This document shows, one piece after another, positions 34,869 to 42,751 of a stretch of DNA of 64,000 bases. Position numbers and translations under genes: made by a program. A model generated the notes under the pieces. It saw nothing but the letters and a program-made list of their open reading frames with translations. It had not been told where the DNA came from and searched no databases. The DNA comes from Micromonospora tulbaghiae. GTDB taxonomy: Bacteria > Actinomycetota > Actinomycetes > Mycobacteriales > Micromonosporaceae. How positions within the stretch are numbered: position 1 is the stretch's first letter; each line of letters starts with the position of its first letter. The DNA is taken from NCBI RefSeq assembly GCF_900091605.1, contig NZ_FMCQ01000012.1:109897-173896 (forward strand), written 5' to 3'.

Positions 34869-36049
34869 CCGCCGTGACACCCGCGCCGCCGAGCACCGCC
34901 GGCGCACCGGCCCCGGCCGACATCGCGCCTGGAAGCCGGTCCGGTGGCCGGTCCCGGCTGCGCGCGGCGGCGGGGTTCGCGTTCGGCGCGGCGCTGCTGT
35001 TCGCCGTCGCGCCGCTGGCGCTGTCGGACTTCCGGCTGGCCCTGCTCGCCAAGTACCTCTGCGTCGCCATGGTGGCCGTCGGCATCGGTATCGCCTGGGG
35101 GCGCGGCGGCATGCTCACCCTCGGCCAGGGCGTCTTCTTCGGCCTGGGCGGCTACGCGATGGCCATGCACCTCAAGCTCGCCGACGCGGGTCCCGGTGGG
35201 ATGCCCGACTTCATGCAGCTGTACGGGCAGCTCGACGAACTGCCCGTCTGGTGGCGGCCGTTCGCCAGCCCGTGGTTCGCGCTGCCGGCCACGGTGCTGC
35301 TGCCGATGGCCGTCGCCTTCGGGCTCGGCTCGCTGGTGTTCCGCCGCCGTGTGCGGGGCGCGTACTTCGCCATCCTCAGCCAGGCGCTCGCCGCCGCCAT
35401 GGTGATCCTGTTGATCGGCCAGCAGGGGACCACGGGCGGCACCAACGGGCTCACCGACATCCAGGGCTTCTTCGGTTACGACCTGGACGACCCGGTCAAC
35501 CAGCGGATGGTCTACTTCATCATCGCCGGTGTCCTGCTCGCGCTGCTCGCCCTGGCCCGCCAGCTCATCCACAGCCGGTACGGGGAACTGCTCGTGGCGG
35601 TGCGTGACAGCGAGGAGCGGGTCCGTTTCCTCGGCTACGACCCGGCGTCGGTCAAGCTCGTCGCCTACGTGGTGGCGGCAGGTATGGCGGGCCTCGCCGG
35701 CGCGCTGTTCGTGCCGGCGGTGGGCATCATCTCGCCCGCCCTCATCGGCATCGTCCCGTCGATCGAGTTCGTCATCGGTGTGGCGGTGGGCGGCCGGGCC
35801 ACGCTGCTCGGGCCGGTGCTCGGCGCGGTGGCGGTCGCCTGGGCGCGTACCGCCCTCTCCGAACGTTTCCCGGGCACCTGGACGTACCTGCAGGGTCTGC
35901 TCTTCGTGGTGGTGGTGGCGTTCCTTCCCGGCGGCCTGGCGTCGCTGTGGGCGCTGGCCCGCCGCCGCGACGCCGGCCCGGAGCAGAGCCGGCGCGGCTG
36001 GCCGGCGCCGGCCCGACGACGTGCCTCGCGGGCGGAGGCGCACCGATGA
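34865..36049 (+). CDS. urtC: Urea ABC transporter permease UrtC
   Basis: ATG 34865 overlaps the urtB stop (ATGA). The 394-residue LivM-type permease has the UrtC signatures GIAWGRGGMLTLGQGVFFGLGGYAMAMHL, FAILSQALAAAMVILLIGQQGTTGGTNGLTD and YGELLVAVRDSEERVRFLGYD. An Ala/Pro-rich N-terminus of about 35 residues precedes the first helix and an Arg-rich tail follows the last. It pairs with UrtB to form the channel. Confidence 0.95.
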   Translation: MTAVTPAPPSTAGAPAPADIAPGSRSGGRSRLRAAAGFAFGAALLFAVAPLALSDFRLALLAKYLCVAMVAVGIGIAWGRGGMLTLGQGVFFGLGGYAMAMHLKLADAGPGGMPDFMQLYGQLDELPVWWRPFASPWFALPATVLLPMAVAFGLGSLVFRRRVRGAYFAILSQALAAAMVILLIGQQGTTGGTNGLTDIQGFFGYDLDDPVNQRMVYFIIAGVLLALLALARQLIHSRYGELLVAVRDSEERVRFLGYDPASVKLVAYVVAAGMAGLAGALFVPAVGIISPALIGIVPSIEFVIGVAVGGRATLLGPVLGAVAVAWARTALSERFPGTWTYLQGLLFVVVVAFLPGGLASLWALARRRDAGPEQSRRGWPAPARRRASRAEAHR

Positions 36050-36822
36050 GCGACGACCGACTGGACGGGCTGTCCGTCCGTGACGTGCGGGTCAGCTTCG
36101 ACGGCTTCACCGCCGTCGACGGCGTCTCGCTGGAGGTGCCCGCCGGTGACATCCGGTTCCTGATCGGGCCGAACGGTGCCGGCAAGACCACCCTGGTCGA
36201 CGCGATCACCGGTCTGGTGCGGGCCACCGGCTCGGTGTGCTTCGGCGACCAGGAGCTGCTGGGTCGCCCGGTGCACCGGATCAGCCGGCTCGGCATCGGC
36301 CGGACGTTCCAGACGTCGACGATCTTCGAGGAGCTGTCGGTCGTGCAGAACCTCGACATCGCCGCGGGCGCCCGCCGGAGCTGGGCCACCCTGGCCCGGC
36401 GCCGGCGCGGGATCCCCGACGAGGTGGCCGCCGCGCTGGAGACCGTCGGGCTGACCGGCCGGGCCGACCAGCTCGCCGGCACGCTCGCGCACGGCCAGAA
36501 GCAGTGGCTGGAAATCGGCATGCTGCTGGTGCAGGACGCGCGGCTGCTGCTGCTCGACGAGCCGGTCGCGGGAATGAGCCACGAGGAGCGCGACGCCACG
36601 GGCGCGCTGCTGGAGACGGTGAGCCGGGACCGCACGGTTGTGGTGATCGAGCACGACATGGACTTCCTGCGTCGCTTCGCACGCAGCGTCACCGTGCTGC
36701 ACGCCGGGAAGGTGCTCAGCGAGGGAACTGTGGCGCAGGTCCAGGCGGACCCGCGCGTGCAGGAGGTCTACCTCGGCCACCCGGTCGACGCCGGGCCGGT
36801 CCCCAGCGGTCTGGAGGCATGA
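36046..36822 (+). CDS. urtD: Urea ABC transporter ATPase UrtD
   Basis: ATG 36046 overlaps the urtC stop. The 258-residue ATPase has Walker A GPNGAGKTT, a Q-loop in GRTFQTSTIFEELSV, the signature LAHGQKQWLEIGM (QKQWLEI is UrtD-specific), Walker B LLLLDEPVAGM and switch His in VVIEHDMDFL. It is LivG-like and works with UrtE. Confidence 0.96.
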   Translation: MSDDRLDGLSVRDVRVSFDGFTAVDGVSLEVPAGDIRFLIGPNGAGKTTLVDAITGLVRATGSVCFGDQELLGRPVHRISRLGIGRTFQTSTIFEELSVVQNLDIAAGARRSWATLARRRRGIPDEVAAALETVGLTGRADQLAGTLAHGQKQWLEIGMLLVQDARLLLLDEPVAGMSHEERDATGALLETVSRDRTVVVIEHDMDFLRRFARSVTVLHAGKVLSEGTVAQVQADPRVQEVYLGHPVDAGPVPSGLEA

Positions 36823-37514
36823 TGCTGACCCTGCGTGGGGTGCACGCCGGATACGGGCGTTCCCGGGTGCTGCACGGCGTGGACCTCGCCGTCCCGCCCG
36901 ACGGGGTGGCCGCGGTGCTCGGGCACAACGGCGCCGGTAAGAGCACCCTGCTGCGGGTCGCGGCGGGCCTGCTGCGCCCGACCGCCGGCACCGTCGAGCT
37001 GGACGGCGAGGACGTCACCCGTCTCGCGCCGCACGAGCGGGTGGCGCGCGGCATGGCGTACGTCCCGCAGGGCCAGCAGTGCTTCCCGCACCTGACGGCG
37101 GCGGAGAACCTGCGCCTCGTCGCCGACGGCCGGCGCGACGGCGCGGTGGCGACGGCGGAGGTGCTGGACCTGTTCCCGGCGCTGCGTCCGCTGCTGCGGA
37201 GGCGGGCCGGGCTGCTCTCCGGTGGTCAGCGTCAGCAACTCGCCATCGCCCGCGCGTTGATCACCCGGCCGCGGCTGCTCATGCTCGACGAGCCGACCGA
37301 GGGCATCCAGCCGTCGGTGGTCGCCGAGATCCAGGAGCGGATCGTCGAGCTGACCCGGCAGTCCGGCTTCAGCGTGCTGCTCGTCGAGCAGCACCTCGGG
37401 TTCGCGCTGCGGGTGGCGAACCGCTACCACGTCCTCGAATCCGGCCGGGTCACCTCGCACGGCGACGGGGGAGTGACGGCGGAGCGGGAGGTGCGCGCCG
37501 CCCTCGCGGTCTGA
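36819..37514 (+). CDS. urtE: Urea ABC transporter ATPase UrtE
   Basis: Two consecutive ATG codons (36819 and 36822) are possible starts; the first overlaps the urtD stop as ATGA. The 231-residue LivF-like ATPase shows Walker A GHNGAGKST, VPQGQQCFPHLTAAENL (Q-loop), signature LLSGGQRQQLAIARAL, Walker B LLMLDEPTEGIQPSVV and LLVEQHLGFAL. It is the last gene of urtABCDE. Transport of scarce urea feeds the urease encoded 10 kb upstream. Confidence 0.96.
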   Translation: MMLTLRGVHAGYGRSRVLHGVDLAVPPDGVAAVLGHNGAGKSTLLRVAAGLLRPTAGTVELDGEDVTRLAPHERVARGMAYVPQGQQCFPHLTAAENLRLVADGRRDGAVATAEVLDLFPALRPLLRRRAGLLSGGQRQQLAIARALITRPRLLMLDEPTEGIQPSVVAEIQERIVELTRQSGFSVLLVEQHLGFALRVANRYHVLESGRVTSHGDGGVTAEREVRAALAV

Positions 37515-37578
37515 CCCGGGCCGGGTCGCGCCCTTCGGGCCGAGCGTGGCTCGGCGGCGCCGCCCGGCTCGTGGGCGA

Positions 37579-37607
37579 TTTACATTGACGGCCGTCTTTA
37601 CTAATAT
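37579..37607 (+). promoter_or_regulatory. Sigma-70-type promoter of the polysaccharide monooxygenase gene
   Basis: TTTACA (37579-37584) and TAATAT (37602-37607) are 17 bp apart, a near-consensus vegetative promoter and an unusually AT-rich patch for this genome. It leaves a leader of about 130 nt before ATG 37745. Confidence 0.55.
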
Positions 37608-37744
37608 CGTGGCTGGGAGTCGCCAAGCGCTGCTGGGCAGCAGTGCCGTCCACCCCTGGGACGGCTTGAATCGATCGGCGTCACCTTCTCCGGGGTGGGC
37701 ACCCAGCGAGGGCCACTGGGCGCCGGCGCATCCACTGGAGCATC

Positions 37745-38812
37745 ATGAAAATCTCACGGACAGCACGCCGTCTGGGACTGGGCGCGGTCGCAGTTCTCGT
37801 CGCCTCGTTCACGATGGTCGCCGTCAACCAGGCCGGTCCGGCCTCGGCGCACGGATCGGTCACCAACCCGCCGTCACGCAACTACGGATGTTACGAGCGC
37901 TGGGGTGCCGACCACCTCAACCCCACGATGGCCCAGACCGACCCGATGTGCTGGCAGGCGTGGCAGGCCAACCCGAACACCATGTGGAACTGGAACGGCC
38001 TGTACCGCGAGAACGTCGGCGGCAACCACCAGGCCGCCGTGCCGGACGGACAGCTGTGCAGCGGCGGTCGCACCCAGAACGGCCTGTACGCCTCGCTCGA
38101 CGCGGTCGGCGCGTGGACCGCGAAGCCGATGCCGAACAACTTCACCCTGACGCTGACCGACGGCGCTCGGCACGGCGCCGACTACATGTTGATCTACATC
38201 ACCAAGCAGGGGTTCGACCCGACCACCCAGCCCCTCACCTGGAACAGCCTCGAGCTGGTGCTCCGCACCGGCAGCTACCCGACCACCGGGCTCTACGAGG
38301 CGCAGGTGAACGCGGGCAACCGCACCGGGCGGCACGTCGTCTACACCATCTGGCAGGCGTCCCACCTCGACCAGCCGTACTACCTCTGCAGTGACGTGAT
38401 CTTCGGCGGTGGCGGCACCCCGCCGCCGACGACCCCGCCGCCCACCACGCCGCCGCCCACCACCCCGCCGCCGACGACTCCGCCGCCCACCACGCCGCCG
38501 CCGGCCGGAAACGGTGCCTGCACCGCCACCTTCCGCAAGACGAACGAGTGGTCCGGGGGATTCGGCGCCGAGGTCACCGTCCGGGCCGGCAACGCCGCCA
38601 TCTCCGGATGGACGGTGGCATGGACCTGGCCCAACGGCCAGAGCATCACCAACTCCTGGAACGCGACGGTCACCTCGAGCGGTTCGTCGGTCACCGCGTC
38701 GAACGTCGCCTACAACGGATCCCTGAGCGCCAACGCCACCACCAGCTTCGGCTTCAACGCCTCCTGGAACGGCACCAACTCCACACCCACCCTCACCTGC
38801 ACCGCCCGGTAA
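37745..38812 (+). CDS. Secreted lytic polysaccharide monooxygenase (AA10) with CBM2
   Basis: The 355-residue protein has a signal peptide cleaved after PASA, leaving an N-terminal His (residue 36, HGSVTNPPSRNYGCYERWG), the first ligand of the copper histidine brace. The AA10 domain runs to about residue 225; its second brace His is likely in TDGARHGADY. A linker of repeated PPPTT units joins it to a C-terminal family 2 carbohydrate-binding module of about 100 residues. That module has bracketing Cys and conserved Trp (EWSGGFGAEVTV, ISGWTVAWTWPNGQ, WNGTNSTPTLTCTAR). CBM2 points to cellulose or chitin as target. This fits the cellobiose-type uptake locus in the same window. Confidence 0.95.
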   Translation: MKISRTARRLGLGAVAVLVASFTMVAVNQAGPASAHGSVTNPPSRNYGCYERWGADHLNPTMAQTDPMCWQAWQANPNTMWNWNGLYRENVGGNHQAAVPDGQLCSGGRTQNGLYASLDAVGAWTAKPMPNNFTLTLTDGARHGADYMLIYITKQGFDPTTQPLTWNSLELVLRTGSYPTTGLYEAQVNAGNRTGRHVVYTIWQASHLDQPYYLCSDVIFGGGGTPPPTTPPPTTPPPTTPPPTTPPPTTPPPAGNGACTATFRKTNEWSGGFGAEVTVRAGNAAISGWTVAWTWPNGQSITNSWNATVTSSGSSVTASNVAYNGSLSANATTSFGFNASWNGTNSTPTLTCTAR

Positions 38813-38821
38813 CAGCATCCG

Positions 38822-38854
38822 CGGCGGGGTGGCGCGGCACGCGCCACCCCGCCG
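38822..38854 (+). terminator. Terminator hairpin after the monooxygenase gene
   Basis: CGGCGGGGTGGCGCG (38822-38836) pairs perfectly over 15 bp with CGCGCCACCCCGCCG (38840-38854) around a 3-nt loop, 10 bp after the stop codon. Confidence 0.75.
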
Positions 38855-39020
38855 TCGGCCGGGCCCTGCGCCGGGGGTGACAGCGCGGCGCAGTAGAGGA
38901 GGCTGCGGGTGCTGTTTGCCGTCGGCGGCCCTGGCGGGGTCGGGGTGGGGGCCGAGGTCTCTCCGAGCTACCGGGGGAACCGCAGGTGTGTTGTCCGCCC
39001 CGGCGGGGTACGGGCCGGGC

Positions 39021-39404
39021 ATGGCGTGCAGAATCAGCGAACTCGTGCTCGACGCGCATGACCCGCACCGACTCGCCACCTTCTGGTGCGGCGTGCTGGG
39101 CTTCACCGTGTTGACGCACGAAGAGGACAGCGTGGAGATCGGCCCCGGTGAGGGGTTCGGCGGGGCGCAGCCCACGATCGTGTTCAACCGCACCGACAAC
39201 CCCAAGCGGGAGAAGCTGCGGCTGCACATCGACGTGAGCGCCACCGACCAGGACCAGGCGGCCGAGCTCGAACGGCTCCGCGAACTGGGTGCCCGTCCGG
39301 TCGACGTGGGGCAGACCGGCGAGGAGACCTGGCACGTGCTCGCCGACCCGGAGGGTAACGAGTTCTGCCTGCTGGACGGCAAGGTGGAGCCGGTGACGTC
39401 GTGA
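39021..39404 (+). CDS. VOC-family (glyoxalase-like) protein
   Basis: The 127-residue product from ATG 39021 shows the VOC fold in the arrangement common in actinobacteria. It starts ISELVLDAHDPHRLATFWCGVLGFTV, followed by LRLHIDVSATDQDQAAELERL and ends WHVLADPEGNEFCLLDGK. Such proteins bind a metal or small molecule and often confer drug tolerance, but function cannot be assigned. It overlaps the following acetyltransferase gene (GTGA), so the two are a small operon. Confidence 0.8.
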   Translation: MACRISELVLDAHDPHRLATFWCGVLGFTVLTHEEDSVEIGPGEGFGGAQPTIVFNRTDNPKREKLRLHIDVSATDQDQAAELERLRELGARPVDVGQTGEETWHVLADPEGNEFCLLDGKVEPVTS

Positions 39405-39976
39405 GCCGGGCGAAGGGCGCGCGCAGGGAAGAGCTGGCGTGCCACCCTCTGACCGAGGAGCGCTGGCCGGACCTGCTGCGCCTGTTCGGCGACCGGGGCG
39501 CCGCCAACGGCTGCTGGTGCATGTTCTGGCGGCTGCGTCGCAGCGAGTTCGAGGCGAACCGCAGTCCCGGTAACCGGCGTGCGCTGCGCGAGCTGGTGCG
39601 GTCCGGCGTGGTGCCGGGCGTACTCGGCTACCGGGACGACGAGCCGGTGGGGTGGTGCTCGGTGGCGCCGCGCGAGGAGTACGGCTCGCTGGAGCGCTCG
39701 CCGAAGTACCGCCGGACCGACGAGACCCCGGTGTGGTCGGTGGTCTGCTTCTTCCTGGCCCGGGAGCACCGGGGCGAAGGACTCGCGGCGGCCCTGCTGG
39801 ACGGTGCGGTGACGTACGCCGGGCAGCAGGGCGCCACGGTGGTGGAGGGCTACCCGGTGTGCGGCGACGACGGCTCGCACTACATGGGCACCGCCTCGCT
39901 GTTCGAGAGGTGCGGCTTCACGCAGGTGCGCCGGGTGGACGAACGCCGCGCCGTCTACCGCCGCGAGGTGGGCTGA
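39401..39976 (+). CDS. GNAT-family acetyltransferase
   Basis: The 191-residue product starts at GTG 39401, overlapping the VOC gene. Motif A of GNAT enzymes is seen as VVCFFLAREHRGEGLAAALLDGAVTYA. Upstream, DRGAANGCWCMFWRLRRSEFEAN is a subgroup-typical N-terminal motif with two Cys and Trp. The end SLFERCGFTQVRRVDERRAVYRR is the usual motif B region. The substrate is unknown. Confidence 0.82.
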   Translation: MSRAKGARREELACHPLTEERWPDLLRLFGDRGAANGCWCMFWRLRRSEFEANRSPGNRRALRELVRSGVVPGVLGYRDDEPVGWCSVAPREEYGSLERSPKYRRTDETPVWSVVCFFLAREHRGEGLAAALLDGAVTYAGQQGATVVEGYPVCGDDGSHYMGTASLFERCGFTQVRRVDERRAVYRREVG

Positions 39977-39983
39977 CGCCCCG

Positions 39984-40721
39984 TCACGCCAGGCGCAGCC
40001 GCTGCTCCCAGAGCTTCTGGTGGTACGGCTGGTGGTAGCGGTGGTATTCGGCCAACTGCGCGTCGTTGTCGACGGTGCGCGCGTACTGCCGTGGCGGGCG
40101 GGAGAACCCGCTGCTGGCGGCGGCGGCCTCGTGCCAGCGCTCGGTGCGCTGCCACTGCCGTGGCGTCCCCGGCTGCCAGCGCAGCGCGTCGGCGTCGAAG
40201 GGAATGCCGACCCGCGCGCAGTACGCGGCCACGGTGTCGGCCGGCCGGTCGATCAGGTCGTCGGAGTCGATGACGACGGGCGCCTCGCCGGTCGCCTCGG
40301 CGACCGCGTCGTAGATCTCGTGCAGCCGCGCGAAGCCGATGTCGTCCCGGGACACCGCCGGGTTCAGGTGGGCGTGGGACTCGATCACCTCCCGCGGGTC
40401 CCGGATGATGAACGTGTGGACTCCGTCGCGGAGGAAAGGTTTGTCGTTCAGTAGTTCGGGGTAGTGGAAATCGGTTGTGTCCTTGAAGAAAACCCGCCCC
40501 GGCAATTCCTTCAAGGTGGACAGCAATTCCTTCTCGCTCGTCACCTGACGGTCCAGCACGGTTGCCGAACCGAAGTCCATGACGTGTGAGAACGGCTCGT
40601 GCAGGACGGTGAAGTCGCCCCTCTCCATCATCATCCGTTCGAACGCGGTGGAACGGCTGCGAGGCGCGCTCCACATGGTGAGCATCATCCGCTCGGACGC
40701 GTATCTGCTGGTAGAGCCCAT
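39984..40721 (-). CDS. PAPS-dependent sulfotransferase-like protein at the left edge of the biosynthetic cluster
   Basis: The 245-residue product starts at ATG 40721 behind GGGGAGGA. The 5'-phosphosulfate-binding loop is WSAPRSRSTAFERMM near residues 17-31 (P-R-S-x-S-T), and the 3'-phosphate region is FIIRDPREVIESHAHLNP near residue 105. It fits the sulfotransferase family that acts on small molecules. It is transcribed away from the cluster's main operon but shares its promoter region, and the cluster also carries CysD and CysN to make activated sulfate. The likely job is O-sulfonation of a hydroxyl on the DADH-derived residue, creating the leaving group for aziridine formation. The substrate is inference. 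Confidence 0.82.
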   Translation of the reverse strand: MGSTSRYASERMMLTMWSAPRSRSTAFERMMMERGDFTVLHEPFSHVMDFGSATVLDRQVTSEKELLSTLKELPGRVFFKDTTDFHYPELLNDKPFLRDGVHTFIIRDPREVIESHAHLNPAVSRDDIGFARLHEIYDAVAEATGEAPVVIDSDDLIDRPADTVAAYCARVGIPFDADALRWQPGTPRQWQRTERWHEAAAASSGFSRPPRQYARTVDNDAQLAEYHRYHQPYHQKLWEQRLRLA

Positions 40722-41022
40722 CGGCGCGGTCCTCCCCGGCTCGTGGTGACCGGTCCCCGGCTGGCGGGCGCCGCCGTCGTCCCCGGTCGGATCAGGGTCG
40801 AACCTACTTCCCTCACGAGGCGCACGCGCGCTCGGAATCCATATTCCGGGTCCATTTACCAGTTTCGCTTACCGGCGTGTGCGCGAGACGTAGCCAGGCG
40901 CTCCAAACTCCCTCTGACAGCGACTTGTATGTCGTTCTGTCGCGGCTGTTCACACGTCGCGGCGGCCGTAGCTTCGGATGTGGGTTCCGGCTCGACAAGC
41001 CCTCTCGCGGAAGGAGCAGCGG
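40722..41022. promoter_or_regulatory. Divergent promoter region of the biosynthetic cluster
   Basis: It separates the sulfotransferase from the main plus-strand operon. CGGAAT-CCAT-ATTCCG (40833-40848) is a 6-bp inverted repeat with a 4-bp spacer and could be an operator. The nearby segment is AT-richer than its surroundings. No regulator gene for the cluster is in the window. Confidence 0.4.
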
Positions 41023-41610
41023 GTGCCGACATCAGCGACCATCGCCGCCCACGTATTGGATCTGGCGTCACACTTCAACAATGTCGGCGCCTCCCGTGCG
41101 GAGGACACGAGCGCCGGCCGGTTCAACGTCTGGGGGAACTCCTTCGCCGCCGAGCATCTGCCGTCGGCGGGCAGCCAGGTGGTCGTGGACGGAGTTCCGT
41201 TCCAGCTGCCCCCGCTGGGCACCGGCACGCCGGACAACGTGCGGTGCGACGGGCAGTTCGTACGCGTGGCCCCGGGCCGCTACGACTGGCTGTACCTGCT
41301 CGCCTCGGCGGAGCGCCGGGTCGAGGACGAGATGGCGCTGCACTTCGCGCACGGCGCGGTGGACTTCGAGCCGCTGCGGGTCTCGGACTTCTGGGCGGCG
41401 CCCGCGACGTTCGGTGAGACCCGCGCCTTCGAGTCGCCGCTCATGCACTACCCGCACCACGTGCAGTTCGGCGTGCCCGCCGCGATGTGGTGCCAGCGGG
41501 TGCCGGTGGTGCGTCGCGCCGACCTCACGGCGGTCCGGCTGCCGCACAACATCGCGGTGCACGTCTTCGCGGCCACCCTGGTCGGCCCGGTCGAGGAGGC
41601 GAACCGATGA
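41023..41610 (+). CDS. Unknown protein, candidate small subunit of an aziridine-forming pair (AziU2/Vzb11-like)
   Basis: The 195-residue product starts at GTG 41023 with AAGGAG seven bases upstream. It is beta-rich, without signal or membrane segment. Conserved-looking features are LASHFNNVGASRAED, GRFNVWGNSFAAEHLP, VVVDGVPFQLPPLG, GRYDWLYLLASAERRVEDEMALHFAHG and LPHNIAVHVFAATLV. The overall pattern resembles a carbohydrate- or jelly-roll-like domain. I do not recognise an enzyme family. It overlaps the next gene (ATGA) and begins the main operon next to the sulfotransferase. In vazabitide and azinomycin clusters two adjacent genes with no similarity to known enzymes (Vzb10/11, AziU3/U2) eliminate sulfate to close the aziridine. 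Position and partner make this gene a candidate, unproven. Confidence 0.55.
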   Translation: MPTSATIAAHVLDLASHFNNVGASRAEDTSAGRFNVWGNSFAAEHLPSAGSQVVVDGVPFQLPPLGTGTPDNVRCDGQFVRVAPGRYDWLYLLASAERRVEDEMALHFAHGAVDFEPLRVSDFWAAPATFGETRAFESPLMHYPHHVQFGVPAAMWCQRVPVVRRADLTAVRLPHNIAVHVFAATLVGPVEEANR

Positions 41611-42716
41611 CGGCCACCGCGATCACCACCGAGGGCGCGGAGCCGGCCGTGCGCCCCGGCGCGACCGAGTCGGCCGACCGGGCCGGGCGGCGGCCGGTGC
41701 AGGCGCTGCGGCGCCCGCTGCTGTGGTACCGCGACCCGCTGAGCTGTCTGCAGACGACGTTCGCCGCGGTGGTCGACGCGGCCGGCGGCGACCCGCTGGA
41801 GGTGCTGGGCGCCGGCTGGGAGTTCCGGCACCTCCCCGGTGACGTGCGGACCGAGGAGTTCTACCACCCCAGCCGCCATCCCGAAGACCTCGGCCGCAGC
41901 ATCGCCCCGCACCACCACGTGCGGTCGCGGTGGACGACGCCGGCCGCCGACCGGGACCCGCTGTCCGAACTGGCGGACGAGATCGCCGCCGGACGGCTAC
42001 CGATCGCCGCGGTGGACAACTTCCACCTGCCGTTCCGGCCGGCGTACCACGACGTACACGCGGCGCATCTGGTCGTGGTGTACGGCGTGGACCTGGCCCG
42101 CGACCTGGTGCTGGTCTCCGACGCGCAACCCCCGGCGTTCACCGGCCCCATCCGCGCCGAGGACTTCCTCGCCGCCTGGGGCTCGGTGAATCCGGCGGAC
42201 GACCAGGACGCCTTCTTCAGCGCCACCCGCATCGACCGGCGCTACCTGCGGGTCGAGATCGGCGACTCGCGGCCCTTGGACCGTGACGGCCTGCGGGCGG
42301 CGCTCCGCGCGAACGTCGACGGGTTCACCGCCGCGCCGGCGTCGGACGGCGGAGCGTGGACCGGTCTGGCCGGGCTCCGCCGTTACCTCGACGAGGTCGT
42401 CGCCGCGGCTGCCGCCGGCGACTCCGCGACGGTGCGTGACGTGTACCCGTTCGGCTGGTCGATGCAGGCGCAGGCGTGCCTGCACGGCGAGCTGCTGCGC
42501 ACGGTCGGCGTCGACCGGGACCTGCCCTGCCTGCGCGAGGCGGGCCGGGCGGTGGAGGCGGTCGGACACACCTGGAGTGGCCTGCGCGTCACCGCGGCCC
42601 ACGGCTGGCCGGCGCCACAGGCGGCGGCCGAGTCCCTCGAACACCACGGAGCGCGGCTCCAGCAGCGGTACCAGTGCGCTGTGGAGGCGGTCGACCGAGC
42701 CGTCGGGCGCCTCTGA
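41607..42716 (+). CDS. BtrH-N-like unknown protein, candidate large subunit of an aziridine-forming pair (AziU3/Vzb10-like)
   Basis: The 369-residue product starts at ATG 41607 overlapping the previous stop. Residues about 35-200 resemble the BtrH N-terminal type papain-like fold: LWYRDPLSCLQTTFAAVVDAAGGDPLEVLGAGWEF with a Cys near the start, then AAVDNFHLPFRPAYHDVHAAHLVVVYGVD with a His. LVLVSDAQPPAFTGPIRAEDFLAAWGSVNP, the DxxPP.F.G substrate region, follows. Residues about 225-360 are helical, as in DUF4872-type C-termini. It pairs with the 195-aa protein upstream. The context (sulfotransferase, sulfate activation, AmCP pathway) suggests it acts in intramolecular ring closure with loss of sulfate, as reported for Vzb10/11 and AziU3/U2. 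An acyl-transfer role, as in BtrH, is the main alternative. Confidence 0.6.
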   Translation: MTATAITTEGAEPAVRPGATESADRAGRRPVQALRRPLLWYRDPLSCLQTTFAAVVDAAGGDPLEVLGAGWEFRHLPGDVRTEEFYHPSRHPEDLGRSIAPHHHVRSRWTTPAADRDPLSELADEIAAGRLPIAAVDNFHLPFRPAYHDVHAAHLVVVYGVDLARDLVLVSDAQPPAFTGPIRAEDFLAAWGSVNPADDQDAFFSATRIDRRYLRVEIGDSRPLDRDGLRAALRANVDGFTAAPASDGGAWTGLAGLRRYLDEVVAAAAAGDSATVRDVYPFGWSMQAQACLHGELLRTVGVDRDLPCLREAGRAVEAVGHTWSGLRVTAAHGWPAPQAAAESLEHHGARLQQRYQCAVEAVDRAVGRL

Positions 42717-42751
42717 CCCACCCCCACCACCGAGACGGGAGAGTGATCGTC

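Noticed and set aside
38409..38510. Short tandem repeats resembling a CRISPR or VNTR
   Set aside because: They are the codons of the PPPTT linker between the AA10 and CBM2 domains; there are no unique spacers.
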